Assembly: GCF_018437505.1 (NCBI RefSeq)
Contig: NZ_CP072467.1
Coordinates: 2,852,001-2,916,000, forward strand
Reading direction: 5' to 3'
Source of the DNA: Spiractinospora alimapuensis
Lineage (GTDB): Bacteria > Actinomycetota > Actinomycetes > Streptosporangiales > Streptosporangiaceae
Length of the DNA: 64,000 nt
Of the stretch, positions 52,806 to 60,475 are shown in pieces (position 1 is the first letter of the stretch; the number at the start of each line of letters is the position of its first letter). The notes below the pieces were generated by a model. It was not told the origin of the DNA, ran no database searches, and saw only the letters and a program-made list of their open reading frames with translations. The position numbers and the translations under genes were made by a program.

Positions 52806-53684
52806 ATGACACTCGATCGGATGGTTCTGTTCAGGCTTGCCACCAGTGAGAGATGGGAACGTTCGGTCAGGTCAACGACCATGACCGAACGTCTGGCGAT
52901 CCGGGCGGCGTCCCGGTACGTCGCGGGAACGACGCTGGACCACGCGGTCGCCGTCGTCGGACGCCTCAGCGCGACTGGGGTCGCGAGCAGCGTCGACATG
53001 TTCGGCGAGTGGGTGCGGGATGCCTCCACCGTCGACCGCGTCCGCGACGACTATCTCGCTCTCGCCGGACGCCTCGCCGACCTACCGGCCAACACGTGGA
53101 TATCCATCGACCTCTCCCACCTTGGGCTGGACATCGACCCCGCCCGATGCGCGGACTACCTCACCGCCATCACCCGTGCGGTGCCCACGGGACACCGCGT
53201 CCAGGTCGGGGCGGAGGACGCGCGTCGCGCGGACGCCGTCCTGGACTGTGTGACAGCCACGGCCGCCGCGGGACTGGGTGACCGGCTCGGGGCGACGGTG
53301 CAAGCCAACCTGCGTCGCTCGCCAAGGGACGTGGAACGCCTCGTGGACGCCGGGGTCCACGTGCGGTTGGTGAAGGGCGCCTTCGTCGAGCCTGCGAGTG
53401 ATGCGCTGTCCTACGGCGAGGAGACCGACATCGCCTACCTCCGTCTGGCACATCGACTAGCCGAACGCGGGGCCGAGTTCTGCCTGGCCACACACGACGG
53501 GGTGGTGCGTGAGGCGTTGTTGGCGGGCCTGGGGCCGTTGCCGGTGGAGCAGCTCCTCGGTGTCCGTCCCGAGATCCGCGACGACCTGGTCGAACGCGGG
53601 ATTCCCGTGCGGGTGTACGTCCCCTACGGCCCGGACTGGTTCCGGTACTGGATGCGTCGTGTCGCGGAGTCCCGCGGGGCGTGA
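52806..53684 (+). CDS. Proline dehydrogenase
   Basis: 292 residues, the length of stand-alone bacterial proline dehydrogenases. The enzyme oxidises proline to pyrroline-5-carboxylate with FAD. Family signs are the alpha-beta barrel strands, HVRLVKGAFVE near residue 185, ATHDG near residue 235, and the end VRVYVPYGPDWFRYWMRRVAE with the substrate-binding Arg pair. No pyrroline-5-carboxylate dehydrogenase lies beside it, as is usual when the pair is encoded together. The ATG at 52806 fits; a GTG at 52791 would add five residues. Confidence 0.9.
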   Translation: MTLDRMVLFRLATSERWERSVRSTTMTERLAIRAASRYVAGTTLDHAVAVVGRLSATGVASSVDMFGEWVRDASTVDRVRDDYLALAGRLADLPANTWISIDLSHLGLDIDPARCADYLTAITRAVPTGHRVQVGAEDARRADAVLDCVTATAAAGLGDRLGATVQANLRRSPRDVERLVDAGVHVRLVKGAFVEPASDALSYGEETDIAYLRLAHRLAERGAEFCLATHDGVVREALLAGLGPLPVEQLLGVRPEIRDDLVERGIPVRVYVPYGPDWFRYWMRRVAESRGA

Positions 53685-53727
53685 CCGACCGCCGGGCGTG
53701 TGACGCCCGGCGGGTTCTCGTCGGCTG

Positions 53728-53943
53728 CTACTGCGAGGGCTGGGGGACGTCCCACTCCGAACAGTCGACCGCCGGGTTCACCCCGACATAGTTCAGTGGG
53801 CCGATCAGGATCGTGGTGACCGTGCTGCCCACGCTGGCGCAGCTTGCGTCCTCGGTGATCAGGTAGCCGCGTTGCCAAGCGGCGGCGACTCCGATCAACA
53901 GCCAGAGGACGACGAGGACACCCACGACGGACGCGATGCGCAC
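53728..53943 (-). CDS. Small conserved membrane protein
   Basis: 71 residues. One TM segment (RIASVVGVLVVLWLLIGVAAAWQRGY) is followed by an outside part with Cys, ending in GPLNYVGVNP and a terminal PQPSQ. Proteins of this plan occur widely in actinobacteria and have no known role. The GTG start at 53943 has GGGGGG at 9-14 nt upstream, and the upstream in-frame extension has no homology. Monocistronic. Confidence 0.75.
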   Translation of the reverse strand: MRIASVVGVLVVLWLLIGVAAAWQRGYLITEDASCASVGSTVTTILIGPLNYVGVNPAVDCSEWDVPQPSQ

Positions 53944-54088
53944 GGTACGTACCCCCCATGTGGCGTGGCCACCACTCACTAGGTGACTGCCCGGCGCGGC
54001 GGGGGTGCACACCGATCAGCGGCGGAAGGCCGCCTGCCCGGGGAGTGTGGAGGTTCGCTCCGCCCTCCCCGGACCGGCGCCCGAGCTC

Positions 54089-54940
54089 CTAGCCGTCCAG
54101 CGAGAGACCGTTGAGGACGGGGACGAGGTGCTCCTCCTCGTAGTCCAGGTGCGCCTCCAGGTCGGCGATCAACCGATCAACGGTCGCCAGCAGCTCAGCG
54201 GGCGTGCGATCGTCCTCCCGGATCACGGCCTGTAGTTCGTCCACCAACCGCGCGATCTCCTTGTGTTCCTCGCCGAGACGCTCCAGGGCGGGTCGTAGTT
54301 CGGGGTTGCCCTCCGCCAAGGAGGGGAACACTCCGGCGTCCTCGTGGTGGTGGTGCGTGTGCAGCCCCTCGCACACGGAGAGACAGTTGATCCGCAGTTG
54401 CGCGCCGATCGACCCCCCGGAGGCCGCCACCTCCGCCCGCACCAGGGCGAGCTCCCGTCGGAACGTGGCGTGGATGGCGACGAGCGCGTCCCCCCACCCC
54501 CCTTCGGCGTTCGGGCCACCGTCGACCATGGTGAGCGCCACGACGGGCAGCGTCCGTCCGGCGTTGTCCTGGTACTCCTGCCAGCCCGGATCGGCGACGG
54601 CCGCCCGCCTGAACACGGTGTCGCGTTCCTCCCCCACCAGCACGCGCGCCTCCGCGGTGTAGGTGAAGTTGTCGCTTTCGACCGTCACCTTCGGGTTGGC
54701 CCGCACGTTGTGGTACCAGGCGGGATGCGTGGGAGCGCCACCAGCCGAGGCGATGACGATCATCTCGCCGGACTCACCGTGGAGATACCCGAGTGGCGTG
54801 GTGTGCGGTTCGCCGCTGCGCGCACCGGTCGTGGTGAGCAGCAGCAGCCGAGCCCCCTCGAACATTCCACCAACGCGACCGTGGTTGGCGCGAAACTCCT
54901 CGATGACCCGCTGATTGAAATTCTGGGCGGAATTGGGCAC
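54089..54940 (-). CDS. F420-type nitroreductase fused to a hemerythrin domain
   Basis: 283 residues. The N-terminal 135 match deazaflavin-dependent nitroreductases (Ddn family): NFNQRVIEEFRANHGRVGGMFEGARLLLLTTTGARSG and APTHPAWYHNVRANPKV. The C-terminal part from about 150 is a hemerythrin-like four-helix bundle with diiron ligands in HTHHHHEDAGVFP, EEHKEIARLVDEL and HLDYEEEHLVPVL. The first part would use F420H2; the second would bind O2, NO or iron. The GTG at 54940 matches the family start, with GAGGAG 10 nt upstream. Confidence 0.9.
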   Translation of the reverse strand: MPNSAQNFNQRVIEEFRANHGRVGGMFEGARLLLLTTTGARSGEPHTTPLGYLHGESGEMIVIASAGGAPTHPAWYHNVRANPKVTVESDNFTYTAEARVLVGEERDTVFRRAAVADPGWQEYQDNAGRTLPVVALTMVDGGPNAEGGWGDALVAIHATFRRELALVRAEVAASGGSIGAQLRINCLSVCEGLHTHHHHEDAGVFPSLAEGNPELRPALERLGEEHKEIARLVDELQAVIREDDRTPAELLATVDRLIADLEAHLDYEEEHLVPVLNGLSLDG

Positions 54941-55328
54941 GAAAAATAGACTCCTCGCGAAATAGAGAACAGATGGTTCGTCCCCTCGGTCAGGGCGGGG
55001 GACGCGATACGGGCGACACACCGCGCTGGCCTGGAAGCCCGCGTGGCATGGTCAGCACGATGCCCGGTACGGGCACAGGAGAGGCGGCGCCCGAGAGAAC
55101 GGAGACCCGCTAGGAAACGCGCGCGGCGGCTACGCAGCGGAATACGCCAGTGGGAGCCAGCTACACGCGGAGAGAGGAAACGGCGGGCCGCGCGCCCGCC
55201 CGAAACTCACGAGGAGGCCGGGAGCCCCACTCGGTATTGGCCAATGGCCGACCCGGCAGTCACAACTCGTGACATTACCACCCAGGGGTGGGCCGCGCTA
55301 TCGACTTCCACCTCCAGAGATGGCCGGG
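54941..55328. other. 388-bp gap, no gene seen
   Basis: The region between the nitroreductase start and the HTH_42 stop holds two short palindromes: TGCCCG/CGGGCA around GTA (55061-55075) and ATTGGCCAAT (55236-55245). Frames across it are Arg-rich and lack ribosome sites, so I call no gene. Confidence 0.5.
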
Positions 55329-56441
55329 TCAGGCCGCCGGCGACACGCGCACGTCCCACTCCCCCGCGTCGGGGTCGGTGAACCCCAGCAGCCGGTGCGC
55401 CTCCGACTCGATGTTCGCGCGTTCCTCTTCGGTCAGAGGGCGGATCGCACGCACGGTGACGGCCGCCGTGTCCTTGCCGGAGGTTCGCGTCCAGGTTCCC
55501 GCCACCGTGCCGTCGACCAACACCGTCGCCGCGACCGCCGCCCCGTCGCACACCAGCGCCCGCACCTCGTCGGTCATGACACGTCGGCGGTCCGCGTGCG
55601 CGAGCACGGTCGCGTCGAACTCGGGCAGGAGTCGGACCGGCGCGGGAGTGTCCTCCGGGGGCAGCGGCGCGTCGGGGAGATCGTAGAGCTCCCTTCCCTC
55701 CTCGTCCCGGAAGACCCGTAGCTCGGGGCGAAGCTCCGCGAACACCTCGCGTAGCCCCGGCGCGCCCGACCAGACACGGGCATCGGGCACGCTCGCCGGG
55801 CCGAAGGCCGCCAGATACCGGTGCACGAGCCGGCGCACGTCTTCCTTCGTGGCGGCCGAACGCACACCGGTCCAGTCGGCGAGGGCGAACGGGGTGGCGC
55901 CCCGCACGTTCCAGGTCCCGCTGGGGGCCGGGTGGATGAGGGGCAACAGGTACTGCACGCTCCAGCCCAAGGCCGAGGGTTCGACGCCGGGCCGACTCTG
56001 TGCCAGCAGCCGGCCCAGCATCGGCCGGGTCAACACCTTCTCCGCGGCGAGGATCTCGCGGGCCTCGGTGACCAGCGCCTCGAGGTCGACGCCCCGAGTG
56101 CGGGAGCCGAACGCGGTGCGTTGGACCCGCCGCAGCAGAGGTGCCAACGCGGCGCGGAGGAACGGGAAGTCCGCCGTCGATACCAGGTGCTGGGTGGCCC
56201 GCATCATCGTCGACCGCACCAGGGCGTGGCTTTCGATGCCCTCGGTGAGGTCCTGGATCCGGAACGCGGTGAGGCGGCTCCACAGGGCCAGGTACGGCGG
56301 GTTGGGGTCCTGCGCGTTCAGTCCCAGCAGGTGTTCGACCGCTGGGACGACGGGCAGGTCGGCCCGGGAGAGCAGCATCTGCCGGTGCAGGGTGGCACGG
56401 TTGAGTTGACGCGCGGTGAGCCGCTGGGCCGTGTGGGACAT
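55329..56441 (-). CDS. HTH_42 winged-helix protein (AlkZ/YcaQ-like)
   Basis: 370 residues of PF06224. The start ARQLNRATLHRQMLLSR, then VVPAVEHLLGLNAQDPNPPYLALWSRL, and ADWTGV and LPEFDATVLAHADR later are typical. The family includes DNA glycosylases that unhook alkylated bases and crosslinks (AlkZ, YcaQ), but many actinobacterial members have no known role, and activity here is unproven. The ATG at 56441 begins the conserved part. It lies 61 nt after the DoxX-like gene on the same strand. Confidence 0.88.
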   Translation of the reverse strand: MSHTAQRLTARQLNRATLHRQMLLSRADLPVVPAVEHLLGLNAQDPNPPYLALWSRLTAFRIQDLTEGIESHALVRSTMMRATQHLVSTADFPFLRAALAPLLRRVQRTAFGSRTRGVDLEALVTEAREILAAEKVLTRPMLGRLLAQSRPGVEPSALGWSVQYLLPLIHPAPSGTWNVRGATPFALADWTGVRSAATKEDVRRLVHRYLAAFGPASVPDARVWSGAPGLREVFAELRPELRVFRDEEGRELYDLPDAPLPPEDTPAPVRLLPEFDATVLAHADRRRVMTDEVRALVCDGAAVAATVLVDGTVAGTWTRTSGKDTAAVTVRAIRPLTEEERANIESEAHRLLGFTDPDAGEWDVRVSPAA

Positions 56442-56502
56442 GGACCGACCATAGAGAGCGTGGCGGACAGGTCGGGTCCGCGATCGCCGGCGCGTCTCGT
56501 CC

Positions 56503-57042
56503 TCACTGGCGCACGGAACCGACGGCAGCGGTGGCGGGATCATCCGCGGTGTCTGACGCCCTCCGTTGACCCGTGCGGGGCATCCATCGAGTCGCGCCGG
56601 CGACCCAGAGCGCGACGGCGACGTAGACGGCCTGCTGTGGCGCCCGGATCCACAGGGGCGTGGCGTCCACCTGCGCGGGGTCGAGCGCGGCGTAGACGTT
56701 GGCCGGGAACATCACGAGGAACAACAACGCGATCCCCATGCCCGCCCAGCGCCGCGTCCGGTCCATCACGAGGCCGACGGCTGCCGCGACCTCGAGACCG
56801 CCGGTCGCGATCACGGCCACCTCGGGGAACGGCACCTGGGGCGGCACCAGGGCGACCATGTCGGCGTGGTTCGGCATCACGGTCACCGACGAAGGCACGA
56901 AGTGGGCCGCCGCGGTCACCAGCAGCATGACGGAGAGACCATGCGCGGCACTGACGCGCCACTGGGCGAAGCGGGCGACTCCCCCGGCACCGAGCCCGCG
57001 GAACAGAAGTGTCGCCACCAGAAACACGGCGAACGGCACCAT
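56503..57042 (-). CDS. DoxX-like membrane protein
   Basis: 179 residues with four TM segments: FAVFLVATLLFRGLG, LSVMLLVTAAAHFV, GGLEVAAAVGLV plus GIALLFLVMFPANVYAALD, and AVYVAVALWVAG. The Pro/Gly/Leu-rich PPQVPFPEV loop and GGLEVAAA are typical of the DoxX family, whose members are linked to redox stress. The promoter region upstream carries an unusually elaborate set of repeats. Confidence 0.82.
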   Translation of the reverse strand: MVPFAVFLVATLLFRGLGAGGVARFAQWRVSAAHGLSVMLLVTAAAHFVPSSVTVMPNHADMVALVPPQVPFPEVAVIATGGLEVAAAVGLVMDRTRRWAGMGIALLFLVMFPANVYAALDPAQVDATPLWIRAPQQAVYVAVALWVAGATRWMPRTGQRRASDTADDPATAAVGSVRQ

Positions 57043-57063
57043 TGGGCACCCCCTCGGGCACGT

Positions 57064-57115
57064 CCAATCTTGACAGTGACAAGATTAGGGCAAATCTATC
57101 CAGTGTCAAGATTGG
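57064..57115 (-). promoter_or_regulatory. Promoter with nested operators upstream of the DoxX-like gene
   Basis: CCAATCTTGACA (57064-57075) and TGTCAAGATTGG (57104-57115) are perfect inverted 12-mers. Nested inside, AATCTTG/CAAGATT (57066-57086) is a second 7-bp inverted repeat. On the minus strand TTGACA (57104-57109) and TAATCT (57082-57087), spaced 16 bp, form a good promoter overlapped by all arms. Confidence 0.65.
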
Positions 57116-57187
57116 GGTGTGCTGGTCAGCCGTTCGAACCGGTCCGTTCACCAACCACCGCGACGGCGTGGGGCGCCGTCCACGTGG

Positions 57188-57706
57188 TCACTCCGACACG
57201 GGGCCGGCGGCGCCCTCGCCGAAGTTGGGGTAGACGTAGGAGACCTTGTGCAGCTTGATCTCCTGGAACGTCTCGACGTCCGCGACGCCCTCGACGGACG
57301 GCAGGCGCTGGGTCAGCAGCTCCCAGAGGTGTTCGTGGTCCCGACACACGACCTGGATGTAGAGGTCGGCCCGACCGGTGCAGGAGGAGACGTAGATGAC
57401 GTCGTCCCACCGGGAGAGCTCCTCGACCACCGACGCCTGGTATCCGACCTGGACCCGGATCAGGCAGAAGGCGGTCACCCGGTAGCCGAGGGCGAACTGG
57501 TCGGTGATGGCGGCGATGGTGAGCACGCCGTCCGACTGCAGTCGGTTGACCCGGTTACGGACCGTTCCTTCGGAGACCCCGAGCTCGCGGGCGATCTCGC
57601 GGTAGGGTGCGCGCCCGTTGCCCTGGAGGATCCGCAGGATCTCGCGGTCGATCTGGTCCAGTGGCACGTCGGGTGTGGCCCGCGGCGGGCTGCTGACCGG
57701 TCTCAC
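57188..57706 (-). CDS. Lrp/AsnC-family regulator
   Basis: 172 residues. The N-terminal helix-turn-helix is LDQIDREILRILQGNGRAPYREIARELGVSEGTVRNRVNRLQSDGVL; the C-terminal RAM ligand domain covers the last 75 residues. Such proteins respond to amino acids or small acids. GTG 57706 is chosen since TACGAT (57714-57719 on the minus strand) ends 7 nt before it, as in a leaderless transcript; a GTG at 57757 is an alternative. It follows the SDR gene by 61 nt on the same strand and may regulate it. Confidence 0.9.
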   Translation of the reverse strand: MRPVSSPPRATPDVPLDQIDREILRILQGNGRAPYREIARELGVSEGTVRNRVNRLQSDGVLTIAAITDQFALGYRVTAFCLIRVQVGYQASVVEELSRWDDVIYVSSCTGRADLYIQVVCRDHEHLWELLTQRLPSVEGVADVETFQEIKLHKVSYVYPNFGEGAAGPVSE

Positions 57707-57767
57707 CCCACCGATCGTAGCGTCGTGGCCCGCCGCGCATCGCGACGCCCGGGCCACGACGCACCCG

Positions 57768-58610
57768 CTACTTCACGGCGACGCCGGCGTCCACCGGGAG
57801 GGCCACGCCGGTGACGTAGCGCGCCTCCTCGGAGGCGAGGAAGAGCACCGCGTTAGAGATGTCCCTGGCGTCCACCCAGGGAACGGGCAGGGCGGTCATC
57901 GTCGCGGCCACCTCGGCGAACTCGTCACGCGTGGGCTTGTCGTGCGCGGGGAGGAACAGCTTGTACATCGGCTCGTTCTGGATCATGTCGGTGTCGCAGT
58001 TGGTGGGGCACACGGCGTTGACCCGGATCGCGTGCTCGGCGTTCTCCAGCGCGAGAGTGCGCATGAGTCCGATGACGCCGTGCTTGGAGGCGACGTAGTG
58101 CCCGATGTTCGGCATCCCCTTGAAGCCGGCGTCGGAGGAGATGAGGACGATCGAGCCACCGCGGTCGGCCTCGTGCAGGTGCGGGAGGGCTGCCTTGCAG
58201 GTGTTGAAGACGCCGGTGAGGTTGACGTCGATGGTGTCGCGCCAGGCCTCCGCGGAGGTCAGGTGTACCTGGTCACCGAACTGGAAGATCCCGGCGTTCG
58301 CGACGACGACGTTCAGCCGCCCGAGTTCGGCGACGCCCTCGTCCAGGGCGCGTTTCGTCGCCTCGTAGTCACGGACGTCGGCCTCGCGGACGATGATGCG
58401 TCGCCCGAGGGCCTCGACCTGACGGACGGTCTCGGCGAGATCCTCCCGTGTGGCCGGCGGATAGTAGTCGGAGGTCGCTCCCACGGGGCCACAGATGTCC
58501 GTGCCGATGACGTCCGCGCCCTCCTCGGCGAGACGCACGGCGTGGCTGCGCCCCTGCCCCCGCGCGACACCCGTGATGAACGCGACCTTGCCGGCGACCC
58601 GTCCTGTCAT
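57768..58610 (-). CDS. Mycofactocin-coupled SDR-type oxidoreductase
   Basis: 280 residues. The SDR nucleotide motif TGVARGQGRSHAVRLAEEGADVIGTDIC is in the form typical of the mycofactocin-dependent family (TIGR03971), with the extended insertion after it (YYPPATREDL). The catalytic residues are Ser in SSDAGF and Tyr-x3-Lys in YVASK. Such enzymes hold NAD tightly and pass electrons to mycofactocin when oxidising alcohols. The mft biosynthesis genes are not in the window. GGAGCGGAG precedes the ATG. Confidence 0.88.
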   Translation of the reverse strand: MTGRVAGKVAFITGVARGQGRSHAVRLAEEGADVIGTDICGPVGATSDYYPPATREDLAETVRQVEALGRRIIVREADVRDYEATKRALDEGVAELGRLNVVVANAGIFQFGDQVHLTSAEAWRDTIDVNLTGVFNTCKAALPHLHEADRGGSIVLISSDAGFKGMPNIGHYVASKHGVIGLMRTLALENAEHAIRVNAVCPTNCDTDMIQNEPMYKLFLPAHDKPTRDEFAEVAATMTALPVPWVDARDISNAVLFLASEEARYVTGVALPVDAGVAVK

Positions 58611-58792
58611 TCTCCGCTCCCGTTCGTCGAGGGGGATGCGGCCCACTACGCGATACACATCAAATCCGGATCACGAATCCGCGAGCCACATCCGAACAGC
58701 GCACATTCTACGCATATGTCAGTTCGATCCCGCAATCGCCTGCGCATCACCCACGACCCCTCGTGGCGCCCCACGCGAACCGACCATCGGCA

Positions 58793-58847
58793 TGCAACCC
58801 AGGGGTTGCACAGAAGATCCTTTTGTGCAACTCTGGGGTTGCACAAA
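58793..58847 (+). promoter_or_regulatory. Two ArsR-type operators upstream of the SRPBCC/ArsR pair
   Basis: Site 1: TGCAACCC/GGGTTGCA around AG (58793-58810), perfect. Site 2: TTTGTGCAAC/GTTGCACAAA around a 6-bp centre (58822-58847), perfect. They are 33 bp apart centre to centre, about three helical turns, and lie just before the AAAGGAGA ribosome site. The ArsR protein encoded downstream is the likely ligand. Confidence 0.75.
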
Positions 58848-58864
58848 TGATCAAAGGAGACACC

Positions 58865-59329
58865 GTGAACGACACACTGGACCGAATCGAACGTCAGGTG
58901 GACATCGCCGCGCCCGCCCAGCGGGTCTGGGAGCTGATCTCCCGACCGGGCTGGTTCATCAACGACGGCACCATCGTCGACCACGAGACCGAGGACCTCG
59001 GGGACGGTCTGCACCGGGTCCACGTCCGCCCGTTCGGCGACTTCCAGGTCCGCACCCTCACACTGGACCCGCCCCGCTACGCGGCGTTCCGGTGGTTGAG
59101 CGGCAAGGGGGAGAACGCCGGCGAGGACGGGTCGACGCTGGTCGAGTTCCGGATCGAGGAGCACGCCGACTCCGGCGTCTCGCTCCACGTGACGGAGAGC
59201 GGCTTCTCGACGCTGTCGGTGTCGGAGAGCGAACGACGCCGGAAGGTGGAGGAGAACACCGCGGGCTGGGAAGAGGAGCTGGGCCTGGCCCGCGTCCTCC
59301 TCGAATCCCCGACCAACGGAGGGCAGTGA
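58865..59329 (+). CDS. SRPBCC (AHSA1-like) protein
   Basis: 154 residues of the SRPBCC/AHSA1 type: RIERQVDIAAPAQRVWELISRPGWFINDG at the start, a beta-rich core and a long C-terminal helix (ERRRKVEENTAGWEEELGLA). Pairs of such a protein with an ArsR regulator are very common, and its ligand is rarely known. The GTG has AAAGGAGA 3-10 nt upstream. The gene ends 4 nt before the ArsR ATG. Confidence 0.9.
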   Translation: MNDTLDRIERQVDIAAPAQRVWELISRPGWFINDGTIVDHETEDLGDGLHRVHVRPFGDFQVRTLTLDPPRYAAFRWLSGKGENAGEDGSTLVEFRIEEHADSGVSLHVTESGFSTLSVSESERRRKVEENTAGWEEELGLARVLLESPTNGGQ

Positions 59330-59333
59330 GGAA

Positions 59334-59657
59334 ATGACCGACTCCCCCCAACTCACCACCACCTTCGCGGCCTTGGCCGACGAGACGCGGTGGGCGGTCC
59401 TCCAGCGGGTGGGGCGCTCCCCCGCGTCGGCCTCGGAACTCAGCCAGGAGTTCCCGGTGTCGCGTCAGGCGATCGTGAAGCACCTCGACGTCCTGCGGGA
59501 GGTCGGACTGGTGGAGGCCGACCGGCACGGGCGCGCGGTCGTGTTCCACGCGGTGGGTGCCCGCCTGAACGAACTCGGGCACGACCTACGGCGCATGGCC
59601 GCCGTGTGGGATCGCCGTCTCGCCGCCATCAAGAGGAGCGCGGAGGCCCCCGACTGA
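59334..59657 (+). CDS. ArsR-family regulator
   Basis: 107 residues: TTTFAALADETRWAVLQRVGRSPASASELSQEFPVSRQAIVKHLDVLREVGLVEADRHGRAVVFHAV is a full ArsR winged helix. Metal-binding Cys residues are missing, so it senses something other than a heavy metal. It follows the SRPBCC gene by 4 nt and would bind the two operators at 58793-58847. A bidirectional terminator closes the unit. Confidence 0.94.
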   Translation: MTDSPQLTTTFAALADETRWAVLQRVGRSPASASELSQEFPVSRQAIVKHLDVLREVGLVEADRHGRAVVFHAVGARLNELGHDLRRMAAVWDRRLAAIKRSAEAPD

Positions 59658-59665
59658 TCGGGATC

Positions 59666-59703
59666 GGGGGGTGGCGGGCACCAGTTGGTGTCCGCCACCC
59701 CCC
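59666..59703. terminator. Bidirectional terminator hairpin
   Basis: GGGGGGTGGCGG and CCGCCACCCCCC, continued by CACCA/TGGTG, form a stem of 17 pairs with one mismatch and a 2-base loop, 8 nt after the ArsR stop and between convergent genes. A second CCAGCGG/CCGCTGG hairpin follows directly. Confidence 0.8.
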
Positions 59704-59761
59704 GGGGCCAGCGGCCCTCCGGACCGCTGGCCCTCGGGCCGCTGGCGCGTCCGGGGGGCCG

Positions 59762-60475
59762 CTAACGAAGCGCGGTGCCCGCCCGGGTGACGAGGTCGAG
59801 GAAGCCCTGCTCCAGGTCACCGTCGGAGGCGAGGCCGCTGAGGGGGCCCTCGTAGTGGGTGCTTCCCGCGACGAGCACGCCGACTCGGTCGCAGGTGCGC
59901 GCGATCTGGTCAAGCTGGTGGCTGGACACGAAGGCGGTGATGCCGTTCTCCGCGAGCCGGCGCAGCAGCTCGCGCATGTCCCGCATACCGATGGGGTCGA
60001 GCCCGTTGGTGGGCTCGTCCAGCACCAGGAGTCGTGGGCGCGCCACGAGCGCGAGCGCGATGCCCAGCCGCCAGCGCATCCCCAGCGAGTAGGCGGAGAC
60101 GCGCCGCCTGGCGATGTCGGCCATCCCGACGGTGTGGAGCGCCGCACGACCCCACTCCTCGGGAACACCGCGGAGCCGTGCGTGGACCCGTACGTGCTCC
60201 TCGGCGTTCATCCGTGGCCACAGTCCCGGTCCGTCGATCAGGGTGCCGAGGCCACGGCGGGACTCGCTGCCCAACGGCCGCCCGAAGACCGAGATCGTAC
60301 CGGACTCCTGCCGGAGCAGCCCCGCGATGGTCTTCATCAGGGTGGTCTTGCCGGCACCGTTTGGCCCCAGCAGTCCGTAGACCTCACCGGTACGCACGGT
60401 GAGCTCGACACCCTGGAGGGCGGGATGCCGGCCCAGGGTCTTACTGACTCCGGAGACGCGCAACGCTTCGGTCAT
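59762..60475 (-). CDS. ABC transporter ATP-binding protein (immunity/drug type)
   Basis: 237 residues. Walker A is GPNGAGKTT, Walker B LLVLDEPTNGLDP and the H-loop SSHQLDQ. The signature reads SLGMRWRLGIA, with Trp where Gln is normal in these ATPases (SLGMRQRLGIA). It overlaps the permease stop in TGATG form. The layout is that of lantibiotic-immunity-like exporters, although no lantibiotic genes are seen here. It is the last gene of the set that runs from 62126. Confidence 0.9.
   Translation of the reverse strand: MTEALRVSGVSKTLGRHPALQGVELTVRTGEVYGLLGPNGAGKTTLMKTIAGLLRQESGTISVFGRPLGSESRRGLGTLIDGPGLWPRMNAEEHVRVHARLRGVPEEWGRAALHTVGMADIARRRVSAYSLGMRWRLGIALALVARPRLLVLDEPTNGLDPIGMRDMRELLRRLAENGITAFVSSHQLDQIARTCDRVGVLVAGSTHYEGPLSGLASDGDLEQGFLDLVTRAGTALR

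Noticed and set aside
55043-55381. A 112-codon open frame in the gap after the nitroreductase gene
   Set aside because: Arg/Pro/Thr-rich translation, no ribosome site, and its end is antisense to the HTH_42 gene.
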